Shown: positions 10,125 to 18,511, counted from the first letter of the stretch. The stretch is DNA of 64,000 nucleotides from Micromonospora wenchangensis (GCF_002210435.1 NZ_MZMV01000016.1:55845-119844); one strand, 5' to 3'. Made by a program: numbers and translations. Notes: generated by a model from the letters alone, not told the origin.

Positions 10125-11097
10125 GCACCGGCGGGTGGCCCCCGCCGCCGCCCGGTCCCACCGGCGGGTGGCCCCCGCCGACCGGTCCCGCTGGCGGCGC
10201 GGGCCGCCGCTGGCGGCGTCGCCGACGCAGCAGCACCACGGCCGCCGTCACGGGCAGCCCGATGAGCAGCACCCAGGGCAGCAACGCCCCCAGCACGGTG
10301 AGCAGCACGCCCATCGAGGCGAGGAAGACCGTCCAGCCGCCGCGCAGGCCCACCATGAAACCGGTCCGGTCCTCCTCCTGCTCGTCGTCGGCCGTCGAGG
10401 CGTCCCGGCCGACGAAGGTCACCGTGACCGTGGAGAGCGCGGTCAGGTCGGCCAGCCGACGCTTCTTCGCCTCCAGCGAGGCCAGGTCCGCCTCCCGGCG
10501 GCCCACCTCGTTCTCCAGGGAGACCAGTTCGGGCACCGTGTCGGCCCGCGCCAGCAGCCGCCGGGCACTGTCCACCCGGGCCCGCTGCGTGGTGATCCGG
10601 GCGTCCAGGTCGACCGTCTCCTCGGTGACGTCCTGGGTACGGATCTCGCGGCGCTGCTGCCGCCCGTAGGTGGCCAGCTCGTCGACGAGCGCGGTGAACT
10701 TTGCCGCCGGGACCCGCAGCTCCAGCTCCGCCTGCGCGGACGCCGAGACGCTGCGCCGCTGGTCCCCACCGACGAACCCGCCGGTGGCGGTGACCGCCGC
10801 CACCGCCCGCCGGGCCGCCGCCTCCACGTCGTCCACCTGCACCCGCATCGTTCCGGTGTAGATGATCGCCCGCTGGTCGACCCGCAGGTCCGGCGCACCC
10901 GTACCGGCCTGTCCCGCGGCCGCGTCCCGGTCCGGTGCCGCGCCGCCCGGCGCCCCCTGCACCGGTGCCTTCTCGGCCGGTGCCGAGCCGGCCGAATCGC
11001 CGCCCCGGTCGTTCGCCCCGCACCCGGCCAGCAGCAGCGCCGCCAACCCCAGCGCCGCCAGGGCCCGCGTCCCGGTTCTCGCCGTCCTCAGTGTCAT
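10081..11097 (-). CDS. DUF4349 membrane lipoprotein
   Basis: A 338-residue secreted lipoprotein. The N-terminus has a signal peptide ending in a lipobox (LAALLLAGC), so the cysteine should be lipidated. The DUF4349 domain (about residues 75-280) includes the IIYTGTMRVQVDD strand and a long heptad-containing helix region (LVSLENEVGRREADLASLEA). Two transmembrane segments follow (GWTVFLASMGVLL and PWVLLIGLPVTAAVVLL), then a Pro/Gly tail. The family has no defined function. The start has a purine-rich GGGAGCGGGG just upstream. The gene reads into the 3-prime end of the opposing amidohydrolase gene. Confidence 0.85.
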   Translation of the reverse strand: MTLRTARTGTRALAALGLAALLLAGCGANDRGGDSAGSAPAEKAPVQGAPGGAAPDRDAAAGQAGTGAPDLRVDQRAIIYTGTMRVQVDDVEAAARRAVAAVTATGGFVGGDQRRSVSASAQAELELRVPAAKFTALVDELATYGRQQRREIRTQDVTEETVDLDARITTQRARVDSARRLLARADTVPELVSLENEVGRREADLASLEAKKRRLADLTALSTVTVTFVGRDASTADDEQEEDRTGFMVGLRGGWTVFLASMGVLLTVLGALLPWVLLIGLPVTAAVVLLRRRRRQRRPAPPAGPVGGGHPPVGPGGGGGHPPVPSGPPPVPATRSAP

Positions 11098-11218
11098 CCC
11101 CGCTCCCGTCGTCGTCCGTCCCCCGGTTCCGGGGCGATAGCTCGGACGCGGCGCACGGCCGCCCCGGTTCCGGCAGACTGCGCTGAGGACATCACGATTC
11201 GATATTCGAGGAGTCACG

Positions 11219-11848
11219 ATGCGGCTCACCAAGTACACGCACTCCTGCCTCCGCATCGAACGCGACGGGGCGGTGCTGGTCGTCGACCCCGGCGTGTTCA
11301 GCGAGGCGGCGGCGCTGGACGGGGCGGACGCGGTGCTGGTCACCCACGAACATCCCGACCACCTCGACGTGGCCGCGCTCACCCGCCGGCTGGACCGGGA
11401 ACCGCTCCCGGTGTACGGGCCGGCCGCGCTCGGCGCGGTCCTCGGCGACGCGGCGCAGGCGCTCACCCCGGTCGCCCCGGGCGACACGTTCACCGCCGCC
11501 GGCATCCCGGTCCGCGCCGTCGGCGGCCGGCACGCCGTCATCCACCCCGACATCCCGGTGGTGGAGAACGTCGGCTACCTGTTCGACGGCACGGTCTACC
11601 ACCCCGGCGACGCGCTGCACGTCCCCACCGACGTCGAGGTGCAGACCCTCTTCGCCCCGATCCACGCGCCGTGGTCGAAGTTCTCCGAGGTGGTCGACTT
11701 CATCCGGGCGGTCGCCCCGCGCCGGGCGTACGCCCTGCACGACGCGTTGCTCAACGACAACGGCTACGGCGTGCTCGACCGGCAGTACACGGCGCTGTCC
11801 CGCACCGACTACCAGCGGCTGGAGCCGGGCAGCCGGATCGACGCCTGA
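11219..11848 (+). CDS. MBL-fold metallo-hydrolase
   Basis: A 209-residue metallo-beta-lactamase-fold hydrolase of the UlaG-like type. It begins directly with the first strand (MRLTKYTHSCLRIE) and has the metal-binding THEHPDHLD motif, a later GGRHAVIHP segment, the HPGDALHVP aspartate/histidine motif and a final LHDALLNDNG histidine. The start is supported by GAGGAG 7 nt upstream. The next gene begins 3 nt after its stop, so the two are cotranscribed. The substrate is not predictable from the sequence. Confidence 0.88.
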   Translation: MRLTKYTHSCLRIERDGAVLVVDPGVFSEAAALDGADAVLVTHEHPDHLDVAALTRRLDREPLPVYGPAALGAVLGDAAQALTPVAPGDTFTAAGIPVRAVGGRHAVIHPDIPVVENVGYLFDGTVYHPGDALHVPTDVEVQTLFAPIHAPWSKFSEVVDFIRAVAPRRAYALHDALLNDNGYGVLDRQYTALSRTDYQRLEPGSRIDA

Positions 11849-11851
11849 CCC

Positions 11852-12832
11852 GTGGCCGTCGACGAGTCCGAGCTGGCCCGGCAGCTCTACCGCACCCCGC
11901 CCGACCGGTTCGTGGCCGCCCGGGACGCCGCCGTCGCCGACGCCCGACGGGCCGGTGACCCGGCCACCGCCCGGCGGATCGCCGGCTGGAAGCGGCCCAC
12001 GGTGGCGGCCTGGCTGGTGAACCTGCTCGCCCTGGACCGTCCCGAGCTGGTCGCCGACCTCGGGCCGCTGGCCGAGGCGCTGCGCACCGCCCAGCGTGAC
12101 CTCAAGGGCCCCCGGCTGCGGGAACTCTCCGCCCAGCGGCGGGAACTGGTCGCCGCCCTGGTCACCGAGGTACGCCGGATCGTCGCCGACCTTCCCGACG
12201 CGCCGCCCGCCGCCCGGCTCCCGCTGGCCGAGGTCGAGGCCACCCTGCACGCGGCGCTCGCCGACACCGCGGTCGCCGAGCAGGTCCGCACCGGACGGCT
12301 GCTGAAGGCGGTGCACCACTCCGGCTTCGGCGAGGTGCCCCGTCCGCAGCTCCGACTGGTCACCGGCGGCGGGGAGGCGGCTGCCGGCGGCGGGGCGGAG
12401 CGTGCCGGTGGCCGGGCGGCGCACGGCGTTCCGCAGCGGGAGGCCGACCGGGGCGGGGCGCGGCGGGCCCGGGACGCGCAGGCGGCGGCGCGGGCCGCGC
12501 GGGCCGAACGGGCGAAGCGCCGCCGCGCCCTGGACCGGGAGCTGGCGGCGGCACGGGCCGCCCAGCGTCAGGCCGAACGGGACCTGGACGGCACGACGAC
12601 GGCCGAGCGGGACAGCGTCGCGGCGCTCGACCGGATCGAGGGTGAACTGGCCGAACTGGAGCGTCGTCGGGCCGTCGCCGAACAGGAGCTGAGCCGGGCG
12701 AAACTGGCCCGCCGGGCGGCCGAGCGGACGCTCACCGCGGCCCGCCGCCGCACCGGTGAGGTGCAGGGCGCGATCGAGGCGGTGGACGCCGAGGAGGCGG
12801 ACCCCACGGCGGGCGGTGAGGAGGCAGACTGA
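11852..12832 (+). CDS. Hypothetical coiled-coil protein
   Basis: A 326-residue protein of unknown function found in actinomycetes. The first half (about 1-170) is helical, with a conserved-looking RRIAGWKRPTVAAWLVNLLAL segment near residues 42-62. The second half (about 200-310) is a highly charged Ala/Arg/Glu coiled coil. It starts with GTG 3 nt after the MBL-fold gene, so coupling is likely. I see no catalytic motif. A structural or nucleic-acid-associated role is possible but is only a guess from the charge pattern. Confidence 0.75.
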   Translation: MAVDESELARQLYRTPPDRFVAARDAAVADARRAGDPATARRIAGWKRPTVAAWLVNLLALDRPELVADLGPLAEALRTAQRDLKGPRLRELSAQRRELVAALVTEVRRIVADLPDAPPAARLPLAEVEATLHAALADTAVAEQVRTGRLLKAVHHSGFGEVPRPQLRLVTGGGEAAAGGGAERAGGRAAHGVPQREADRGGARRARDAQAAARAARAERAKRRRALDRELAAARAAQRQAERDLDGTTTAERDSVAALDRIEGELAELERRRAVAEQELSRAKLARRAAERTLTAARRRTGEVQGAIEAVDAEEADPTAGGEEAD

Positions 12833-12863
12833 ACGCGATGAATGCGTGTTACGGGCGTGCGGG

Positions 12864-13613
12864 ATGACGCCGGAACAGGTGGCCGCCGGGAGCAAACCCG
12901 CCGTGCTGGAGCTGGGGGAGTTGTTCACCCGCTGCCCGGGGACCCTGCGCCGGGCCAGGACGATGGGCATCCCGGGCTGGGCGTTCTACGTCACCGGGCG
13001 GGCCGGCGCACTGGGCGACATCCGCGCCGAGACGGTGGCGGCGGCGCTCGGCTTCCTCGCCCCGGAGGCGGTCGCCGACGGATGGGACACCGCCGTGCGG
13101 GTGGTCCGGCCGCTGGAGGTGGCCACCGCCCACCTGACCGAGTGCTGCCGGTGGGGCGCCCAGCATCTCGACGACCTGCCCGGCACGCCCCGGCTGACCG
13201 CCCTGCTGGAACGGGTGGTGGCCGCCGCCGACGCGACGGGCATGCCGCTGTTCGCCGCCTGGCGGGCGATGCCGCTGCCCGCGCACGCCGAGGGCGCCCG
13301 TGCCGCCGTGGCGCTGCTGCTGCTGCGGGAACACTTCACCGGGGCCTACCTGCTCGCCGTACGGGCCGCCGGGATGACCCCGCTGGAGGCGGTGCTGGCC
13401 GGGCCGGAGGGGGAGGCCGGGGCGGCGGCGTGCGGGTGGTCCCCGCCGTATCCGCCGGTCGGGCCGCTGGTGCGGCGTCGGCTCTGGGCCGAGGCGGTGA
13501 CCGACCGGTTGGCCGCGGCCGGGTTCCGGGCACTGCGCCCGGCGGAGGGCCGGGAACTGATCGAGCTGCTCACCGACGTACGGGCCCGGCTCCGCGCCGA
13601 GGCGGACGGCTGA
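12864..13613 (+). CDS. SCO6745-type family protein
   Basis: A 249-residue protein resembling the actinobacterial SCO6745 family, recognised from the RTMGIPGWAFYVTGRAGALGD segment, the ALGFLAPEAVADGWD segment and the LREHFTGAYLLAVRAAGMTPLEAV helix pair. The family is related to winged-helix proteins but has no proven function. The ATG at 12864 is taken as start; a GTG six codons upstream is also in frame. It lies 31 nt after the coiled-coil gene and reads the same way. Confidence 0.72.
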   Translation: MTPEQVAAGSKPAVLELGELFTRCPGTLRRARTMGIPGWAFYVTGRAGALGDIRAETVAAALGFLAPEAVADGWDTAVRVVRPLEVATAHLTECCRWGAQHLDDLPGTPRLTALLERVVAAADATGMPLFAAWRAMPLPAHAEGARAAVALLLLREHFTGAYLLAVRAAGMTPLEAVLAGPEGEAGAAACGWSPPYPPVGPLVRRRLWAEAVTDRLAAAGFRALRPAEGRELIELLTDVRARLRAEADG

Positions 13614-13796
13614 CCCGCCCACCCGGCCCGGTCGGCCGACTCCCCGCCGGCCCGGCGCGACCGGTCTCGGCCCGACCTGATGCGCCGGAGGCCCGGCTGG
13701 TCCCGGCCCGGCCCGATGGACGGCGGCCCGGCGTGACCGGCCGGTGGCCCGGAAAATCGGCGGCGGGGCGGCGGGCCGGCTGCCAGGATCTGCGGC

Positions 13797-14753
13797 GTGA
13801 CGCTCCCCGCCGGCTGGACCGCCCGCCGCCCCACCCTGGACGACGTGCCCGCGCTGCTCGCCGTGGTGCACGCCGCCGACACGTTCGCCATCGGCCACCC
13901 CGACTTCGACGCCGACGACGTCCGGGCCGCGCTGACCGCGCCGTTCTTCGACCCGCAGCACGACTCCTGGCTGCTGACCGATCCTGATCAGCAGGTGGTG
14001 GGCTGGAGCGTGGTCGACAACCCGACCGGGGTGGGCCGCGAGTACGTCGACGTGTTCGTCGACCCGGAGCGGGCGACGGCGCTGCGGGCCGTGCTGCTCG
14101 ACCGGATGCTGCACCGGGTCGCCGAACGCGCCACCGAGCGGGGCCGGCCGGCGCTGACCGTGCGCGCCGCCGCCTGCGCGCCGGAGACCCGCTGGGCCGG
14201 CGAGCTGACCGCCGCCGGGTTCACCCGGGCCAAACGGTACGTGCGGATGAGCCGGTCGCTGGCCGACCTGCCCGCCGAGCCGCCGCCCCCGCCCGGGGTG
14301 ACCGTCCGGCCGCTGCGGGCCGGTGACGAGGCCGACCTGCGGCTGTTCCACCACATCCACGACACCGCCTTCCGGGACACCCCGGACTACGAGCCGGCCG
14401 GGTTCGAGGGCTGGCGGGACCGGCTCACCGACGGCGGGCGGGTCTGGGACGAGTGGTTCGTCGCCGAGGTCGACGGCGAGCCGGCCGGCGCGCTCAACTC
14501 GTCGGACCAGGCGCTGGAACAGGACATGGGCTGGGTGCGCACGCTGTCGGTGCTGCCCGCGTACCGGCGGCGCGGGGTGGGGGCGGCGCTGCTGCGGCGG
14601 GCGTTCGCGGTGTACGCGGCCAAGGGCCGGGGGCACGCCGGGCTCGGCTTCGACCTGGCCAACCCGACCACCCCGGTCACCCTCTACCGCGCGGTCGGGC
14701 TGCGCGAGACCCGCTGGATCGACCTGTACGAGCGCAGCGTGCCCGCCGCCTGA
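13797..14753 (+). CDS. Tandem GNAT-domain N-acetyltransferase
   Basis: A 318-residue protein with two GNAT acyltransferase domains. The N-terminal one (about 1-150) is degenerate. The C-terminal one (about 165-318) keeps the acetyl-CoA loop VLPAYRRRGVGAALLRRA and the typical VTLYRAVGLRE beta-bulge end. This two-domain layout is shared with mycothiol synthase MshD, but similarity at the level I can judge does not justify that name. The GTG start has CAGGAT 7 nt upstream, which would fit a weak leaderless promoter. The acceptor substrate is unknown. Confidence 0.82.
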   Translation: MTLPAGWTARRPTLDDVPALLAVVHAADTFAIGHPDFDADDVRAALTAPFFDPQHDSWLLTDPDQQVVGWSVVDNPTGVGREYVDVFVDPERATALRAVLLDRMLHRVAERATERGRPALTVRAAACAPETRWAGELTAAGFTRAKRYVRMSRSLADLPAEPPPPPGVTVRPLRAGDEADLRLFHHIHDTAFRDTPDYEPAGFEGWRDRLTDGGRVWDEWFVAEVDGEPAGALNSSDQALEQDMGWVRTLSVLPAYRRRGVGAALLRRAFAVYAAKGRGHAGLGFDLANPTTPVTLYRAVGLRETRWIDLYERSVPAA

Positions 14754-14876
14754 GCGGGCCGGCACCGGTGCGGGCGGGCTGCCGTCGGCCGGCCCGGTGT
14801 GGGCCGGGTGACGCCCGGCGGGGTCGCCGTCGGGTGGCCCCGCCGCCGGGAGCACACTGGACGGGTGCGATACGCG

Positions 14877-15332
14877 TTACGCCGAGGCGGTGCCGGTGGG
14901 GCGGGACCGCAGCTCGGAGACGTAGTCGTCGGGCGCGCCCGCCTTCTCGGCGGCGTTGGCGATCTCCGACAGGTACCAGGCGGTCGGCAGGCCACCCTCG
15001 TAGCCGTCGAAGACGTACACCCAGGCGGTCACGTCCCCGTCCAGCGTCGAGACCCGCACGGTGAGCTTGCGGTACGTGCCGGCGGTGACGCCCTCCAGCT
15101 CGTCGAGTTGGGCGGCGTCGTACGGGTCGATGTCGTACAGCGCCACGAAGACCCGGTCACCCGGGGACTCGACCACGGTGCTGACGGACCCCTCCCAGCC
15201 GATCACGTCCTCACCGGCGAAGGTCAGCCGCCACCCCTCCAGCCAGCCGACGCCCACCATGGGCGAATGCGGGCAGTAGGCCCGCATCCGGGCGGGGTCC
15301 AGGTTTGAGCCGTAGGCCGCGTAGTGACGCAC
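14877..15332 (-). CDS. Gamma-glutamylcyclotransferase family protein
   Basis: A 151-residue single-domain protein of the AIG2/GGCT fold, which can release 5-oxoproline from gamma-glutamyl compounds. It opens with the defining substrate loop YAAYGSNLDPARM and has the ALYDID strand and the catalytic-acid region LDELEGVTAGTYRK. The GTG start sits 7 nt after a TATCGT box, so the message is probably leaderless. It is divergent from the LpdA-type gene. The protein family is clear, enzymatic activity is inferred. Confidence 0.85.
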   Translation of the reverse strand: MRHYAAYGSNLDPARMRAYCPHSPMVGVGWLEGWRLTFAGEDVIGWEGSVSTVVESPGDRVFVALYDIDPYDAAQLDELEGVTAGTYRKLTVRVSTLDGDVTAWVYVFDGYEGGLPTAWYLSEIANAAEKAGAPDDYVSELRSRPTGTASA

Positions 15333-15339
15333 GGCGATG

Positions 15340-15345
15340 ACGATA
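15340..15345 (-). promoter_or_regulatory. -10 box for the cyclotransferase-like gene
   Basis: Read on the minus strand this is TATCGT, ending 7 nt before the GTG start at 15332. It fits a leaderless promoter. Confidence 0.45.
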
Positions 15346-15438
15346 GCCCGGCGGACGGGTGGGGGAGAATACGACAGTGCGTGTCGGACGGGTCGGGGAG
15401 AAGAAAGTCACTGTGAGCACCGAGGAAGGACGAGGGCT

Positions 15439-16842
15439 GTGAGCCACATCGTGATCATCGGCGGGGGGCCGGCCGGCTACGAGGCGGCCCTGGTCGCCGC
15501 CCAGCTGGACGCCGACGTCACCGTGGTGGAGGCCGAGGGTGCCGGCGGGGCGTGCGTGCTCTCCGACTGCGTCCCGTCGAAGACCTTCATCGCCAGCTCG
15601 GAGGTGGTGACCGGCTACCGGGACACCGAGGAGTTCGGCATCCACTCCGACGGCCTGGAGGCGGTCACGGTCGACGCGCGGGCCGTGCACGCGCGGGTGA
15701 AGCGGCTCGCCCTGGCCCAGTCCGCCGACATCCACACCAAGCTGATCAAGGCGGGCGTGACCTTCGTCGCGGGCACCGCCCGGATCGGTGAGGACACTCT
15801 CGGTCATACCCACCGGGTCGTGGTCACCCCCGCCGACGGTGGCGCCCAGTACACGATCGACGCCTCCACCGTGCTGGTCGCCACCGGCGCCACCCCGCGT
15901 CAGCTCCCCACCGCGCTGCCCGACGGGGAGCGCATCCTCACCTGGCGGCAGGTGTACGACCTGCCCGAGCTGCCCGCCCACCTGATCGTGGTGGGTTCCG
16001 GCGTCACCGGGGCCGAGTTCGCCAGCGCCTACCTGGCGATGGGGGTCGAGGTGACCCTGGTGTCCAGCCGGGACCGGGTGATGCCGCACGAGGACGCCGA
16101 CGCGGCGATGGCCATCGAGCACGTCTTCCGCAGCCGGGGCATGACCATCCTCAACAACTCCCGCGCGGACGCGGTCCGACGCGTCGGCGACGGCGTCGAG
16201 GTGGTGCTCTCCGACGGTCGGGTGGTGACCGGTTCGCACGCCCTGATCGCCGTCGGTTCGATCCCGAACACCGCCGACCTCGGCCTCGCCGAGTACGGCG
16301 TCGAGCTGGCCAAGGGCGGCTACGTCACCGTCGACCGGGTGTCGCGTACCAACGTCCCCGGCATCTACGCCGCCGGCGACTGCACCGGGGTCCTGCCGCT
16401 GGCCAGCGTCGCCGCCATGCAGGGCCGGATCGCGATGTGGCACGCCCTCGGCGAGGCGGTCCGGCCGTTGCGGCTGCGGACCGTCGCCGCGAACGTCTTC
16501 ACCGACCCGGAGCTGGCCACCGTCGGCGTCTCCCAGGACGAGGCGGACGCCGGCCGTACCCTGGCCCGCCAGGTGATGCTGCCGCTGACCGGCAACGCCC
16601 GCGCCAAGATGGACGACCTGGCGGACGGCTTCGTCAAGCTGTTCTGCCGCCCGTCCACCGGCCAGGTGGTCGGCGGCGTGGTGGTGGCTCCGAAGGCCAG
16701 TGAGCTGATCCTGCCGATCACCATGGCGATCGAGAACAACCTCACCGTCAACGAACTGGCCCAGACCATCACGATCTACCCGAGCCTGTCCGGTTCGATC
16801 ACCGAGGCCGCCCGCCAGCTCATGCTCCACGAACTCGAATGA
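15439..16842 (+). CDS. lpdA: LpdA-type NAD(P)H quinone reductase
   Basis: A 467-residue FAD/NAD(P) disulfide-reductase-family protein. It has the FAD motif IGGGPAGYEAA, a redox-type pair CVLSDC, the second nucleotide fold VGSGVTGAEFA and the YAAGDCTG FAD motif. The C-terminal catalytic His of lipoamide dehydrogenases is absent: the IYPSLSGSITEA segment has Tyr where His is expected. It therefore resembles mycobacterial LpdA, a quinone reductase, rather than a lipoamide dehydrogenase. Unlike the mycobacterial protein as I recall it, both cysteines are kept. The GTG start follows GGAAGGACGAGGG. It converges on the HigBA-type module with a shared terminator. Confidence 0.85.
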   Translation: MSHIVIIGGGPAGYEAALVAAQLDADVTVVEAEGAGGACVLSDCVPSKTFIASSEVVTGYRDTEEFGIHSDGLEAVTVDARAVHARVKRLALAQSADIHTKLIKAGVTFVAGTARIGEDTLGHTHRVVVTPADGGAQYTIDASTVLVATGATPRQLPTALPDGERILTWRQVYDLPELPAHLIVVGSGVTGAEFASAYLAMGVEVTLVSSRDRVMPHEDADAAMAIEHVFRSRGMTILNNSRADAVRRVGDGVEVVLSDGRVVTGSHALIAVGSIPNTADLGLAEYGVELAKGGYVTVDRVSRTNVPGIYAAGDCTGVLPLASVAAMQGRIAMWHALGEAVRPLRLRTVAANVFTDPELATVGVSQDEADAGRTLARQVMLPLTGNARAKMDDLADGFVKLFCRPSTGQVVGGVVVAPKASELILPITMAIENNLTVNELAQTITIYPSLSGSITEAARQLMLHELE

Positions 16843-16848
16843 CCCCCT

Positions 16849-16897
16849 GGCCCGGGTCGGGCGTCGGTCGTGCTCCGGCCGATATCCGACCCGGGCC
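16849..16897. terminator. Bidirectional terminator hairpin
   Basis: A perfect 12-bp stem (16849-16860 with 16886-16897, GGCCCGGGTCGG) with a 25-nt loop fills the gap between two convergent genes, the LpdA-type reductase and the antitoxin. Confidence 0.65.
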
Positions 16898-16911
16898 GGG
16901 ACGGCGTGCGG

Positions 16912-17244
16912 TCAGGCCACGTTGAGCCGGATGTTTCCGATGCGGGCGACCACGTCCACCTGGCCGCCGAGGCCGGTGACATAGGCGCGGAGCGATTCCA
17001 GGCTGGTGTGCTCGCCGTTCTCGATCTGGCTGATTCGGGCCTGGGACAGGCCGGCGGCCTCGGCGAGCTGTTGTTGGGTCATGCCGAGCTGCCGGCGGAT
17101 GTCGGCCAGTTGCGCGCCGCTGACGGAGGCGAGCATCCGTTCCCGGAACCGACCACGACGGGTGACCCGCTCGGGGTCGTCCCAGGATGGGTCGATCTCA
17201 CGCGCCTTGGCCCTGACCTCACGCCAATCGGAACCGTTGCTCAT
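16912..17244 (-). CDS. XRE-family antitoxin (HigA-like)
   Basis: A 110-residue protein with a C-terminal helix-turn-helix (QLGMTQQQLAEAAGLSQARI) after a charged N-terminal segment. It is encoded directly downstream of a RelE/HigB-type toxin, with an ATGA overlap of stop and start. The toxin-first order and the C-terminal HTH match HigBA modules. It should neutralise the toxin and bind the palindrome at the module's promoter. Pair assignment rests on gene order and family features. Confidence 0.86.
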   Translation of the reverse strand: MSNGSDWREVRAKAREIDPSWDDPERVTRRGRFRERMLASVSGAQLADIRRQLGMTQQQLAEAAGLSQARISQIENGEHTSLESLRAYVTGLGGQVDVVARIGNIRLNVA

Positions 17245-17609
17245 CGTTGCGCTTCCTTAAGTGCGATCAGGTGTTCCTCGAACCTTGTGTCGGCGAGCGG
17301 CACGGCCTTCCGGTACCAGCTCTGCCACTGACCCGACTTGTCGCCGGCGACCAGGAAGACCGCCTCACGTAGCGGATCGAAGGCGAAGATCATCCTGATC
17401 TCCGTGGTGCCACTCGACCCTGGTCGCAGCTCTTTCATGTGATGGAACGAGCTGCCCTTGAGCCGGTCCACCAGTGGACGTCCCAGCGCCGGGCCGTGCT
17501 CGGCGAGCAGGTCGATGGCCTCACCCACCAGATCCGCGCTGGCCGGATCGACGCGGCACAGGTCGAGGAACCACGCCTCCACCTCGGGATGCAGCCTGAC
17601 GTCCCACAC
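17241..17609 (-). CDS. RelE/HigB-family toxin
   Basis: A 122-residue toxin of the RelE/ParE superfamily, HigB branch, expected to be a ribosome-dependent mRNA interferase. Characteristic parts are RPLVDRLKGSSFHHMKELR, EIRMIFAFDP and VFLVAGDKSGQWQSWYRKA. The GTG at 17609 is chosen because TATATT ends 6 nt before it, giving a leaderless message; a much longer open frame upstream is low-complexity. The antitoxin gene overlaps its stop codon by 4 nt. Confidence 0.86.
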   Translation of the reverse strand: MWDVRLHPEVEAWFLDLCRVDPASADLVGEAIDLLAEHGPALGRPLVDRLKGSSFHHMKELRPGSSGTTEIRMIFAFDPLREAVFLVAGDKSGQWQSWYRKAVPLADTRFEEHLIALKEAQR

Positions 17610-17615
17610 CTGCCA

Positions 17616-17633
17616 AATATAAGCGATCCTTAT
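17616..17633 (-). promoter_or_regulatory. Promoter and operator of the HigBA-type module
   Basis: The minus strand has a -10 box TATATT (17616-17621) overlapped by the inverted repeat ATAAG-N5-CTTAT (17619-17633). Binding of the antitoxin, or the toxin-antitoxin complex, here would block the polymerase, the usual autoregulation of such modules. Confidence 0.55.
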
Positions 17634-18088
17634 GGGCTTGCCGAGGTTTCCCGCACCGGAGACCGGGCCGGTCGCGCTGGCCACGGCCACCGTCGGTGAC
17701 CGCGTGGCTGCGCACACCAGGGTGGTGTGCCGCCCGCCGCACGACGGCTGCCGCCCGGCGCGGCCGTCGGGAGGGGGTCGGCGAAGCGGAGGGCGTCGGC
17801 GTACCGTTGAGTACGCGGCCCCCACACCGTCAGGTCCCCCGTTCCTGACGAGCGGGCCGCCGAGGGTCGCCGGCAGGTCCCGTGCCGGCGACCCTCCCCC
17901 TTTCCGGCACCGCCACCACGACGGGTACGTGTGTCACTGCCGGTGCGGCGCATCCGCGCCGAAATCGGCGGAGGGATGATCGCCGTTCGGTCACGGCGCT
18001 TGTCGGCACGCGGACAGCAGGCTCCGCCCACGGGTGCCGCTCGGATAGCGTGCCGGGCCCAACCGACATTTCTTCCGGAGGCTCGCAG
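17634..18088. other. Intergenic region with one strong hairpin
   Basis: About 450 bases between the toxin promoter and the Excalibur gene. I find no believable gene. The only notable element is a perfect 14-bp hairpin at 17862-17896. Confidence 0.55.
17862..17896. terminator. Orphan terminator-like hairpin
   Basis: GAGGGTCGCCGGCA pairs perfectly with TGCCGGCGACCCTC across a 7-nt loop, followed on the plus strand by CCCCCTTTCC. No annotated gene ends here on either strand, so it may end an unrecognised small RNA or be a relic. Confidence 0.45.
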
Positions 18089-18367
18089 ATGCTTTCCACG
18101 CTGGTGCGGGGTGCGCTCGTCGTGACCCTGGCGCTCGGCAGCACCCTCGTCGTCGTGACCGGCCCGGCCGAGGCGGGGGCGACGAGGTACAAGAACTGCA
18201 CCGCGCTGAACAAGAAGTACAAGCACGGGGTGGGCAGGAAGGGCGCGAAGGACAAGGTCCGGGGCAGCACCAAGCCCGTCACGAACTTCACCGTGTCCGA
18301 CTCGGTCTATGCCAAGAACACCCACCTGGACCGGGACAAGGACAAGGTCGCCTGCGAGAAGCGCTGA
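18089..18367 (+). CDS. Secreted Excalibur calcium-binding-domain protein
   Basis: A 92-residue exported protein. Residues 1-31 form a signal peptide (LVRGALVVTLALGSTLVV, cleaved near AEA-GA). The mature part begins RYKNCTALNKKYKHGVG and ends with the Excalibur motif DRDKDKVACEK, an EF-hand-like calcium site with paired cysteines. A Ser/Thr-rich insert lies between the two halves of the domain. The ATG is preceded by GGAG 8 nt upstream. Such proteins are usually extracellular; its role is unknown. Confidence 0.88.
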   Translation: MLSTLVRGALVVTLALGSTLVVVTGPAEAGATRYKNCTALNKKYKHGVGRKGAKDKVRGSTKPVTNFTVSDSVYAKNTHLDRDKDKVACEKR

Positions 18368-18400
18368 AAAATGCGGTCGCCCGGGGCGTCGCGGAGGTCG

Positions 18401-18406
18401 TACGGT
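18401..18406 (+). promoter_or_regulatory. -10 box of the threonine leader
   Basis: TACGGT ends 6 nt before the ATG of the leader peptide, so the transcript probably starts at that ATG and is leaderless. No clear -35 element is visible. Confidence 0.45.
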
Positions 18407-18412
18407 GGCGGC

Positions 18413-18466
18413 ATGCGCAGTGCTGTGGTGACCACGACGCCGGGAGATCCCGGCGTGCCGCACTGA
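18413..18466 (+). CDS. Putative leader peptide with three Thr codons
   Basis: A 17-codon ORF (MRSAVVTTTPGDPGVPH) containing three consecutive threonine codons (18431-18439). It ends 12 nt before a strong terminator hairpin that lies upstream of a threonyl-tRNA synthetase gene. This is the layout of amino-acid attenuators: slow decoding of Thr codons would change RNA folding and permit read-through into the synthetase gene. A smaller hairpin (18437-18456) starts at the last Thr codon and would be melted by a ribosome stalled there. I could not identify an unambiguous antiterminator, so the mechanism is inferred. Confidence 0.6.
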   Translation: MRSAVVTTTPGDPGVPH

Positions 18467-18478
18467 CGTCTTCCGTCG

Positions 18479-18511
18479 ACGAGGCCCCGGGCGATCCGCC
18501 CGGGGCCTCGT
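18479..18511 (+). terminator. Attenuator terminator upstream of the ThrRS gene
   Basis: A perfect 14-bp stem (18479-18492 with 18498-18511, ACGAGGCCCCGGGC) with a GATCC loop, located between the leader peptide and the synthetase gene. There is no U-tract, only TGGCGTTCC downstream. Confidence 0.6.

Noticed and set aside
12360..12554. Small minus-strand proline/arginine ORFs within the coiled-coil gene
   Set aside because: They are reverse-frame readings of an Ala/Arg/Glu-rich coding region.
13797..14753. Mycothiol synthase MshD
   Set aside because: The two-GNAT layout matches, but I could not confirm MshD-specific residues by eye.
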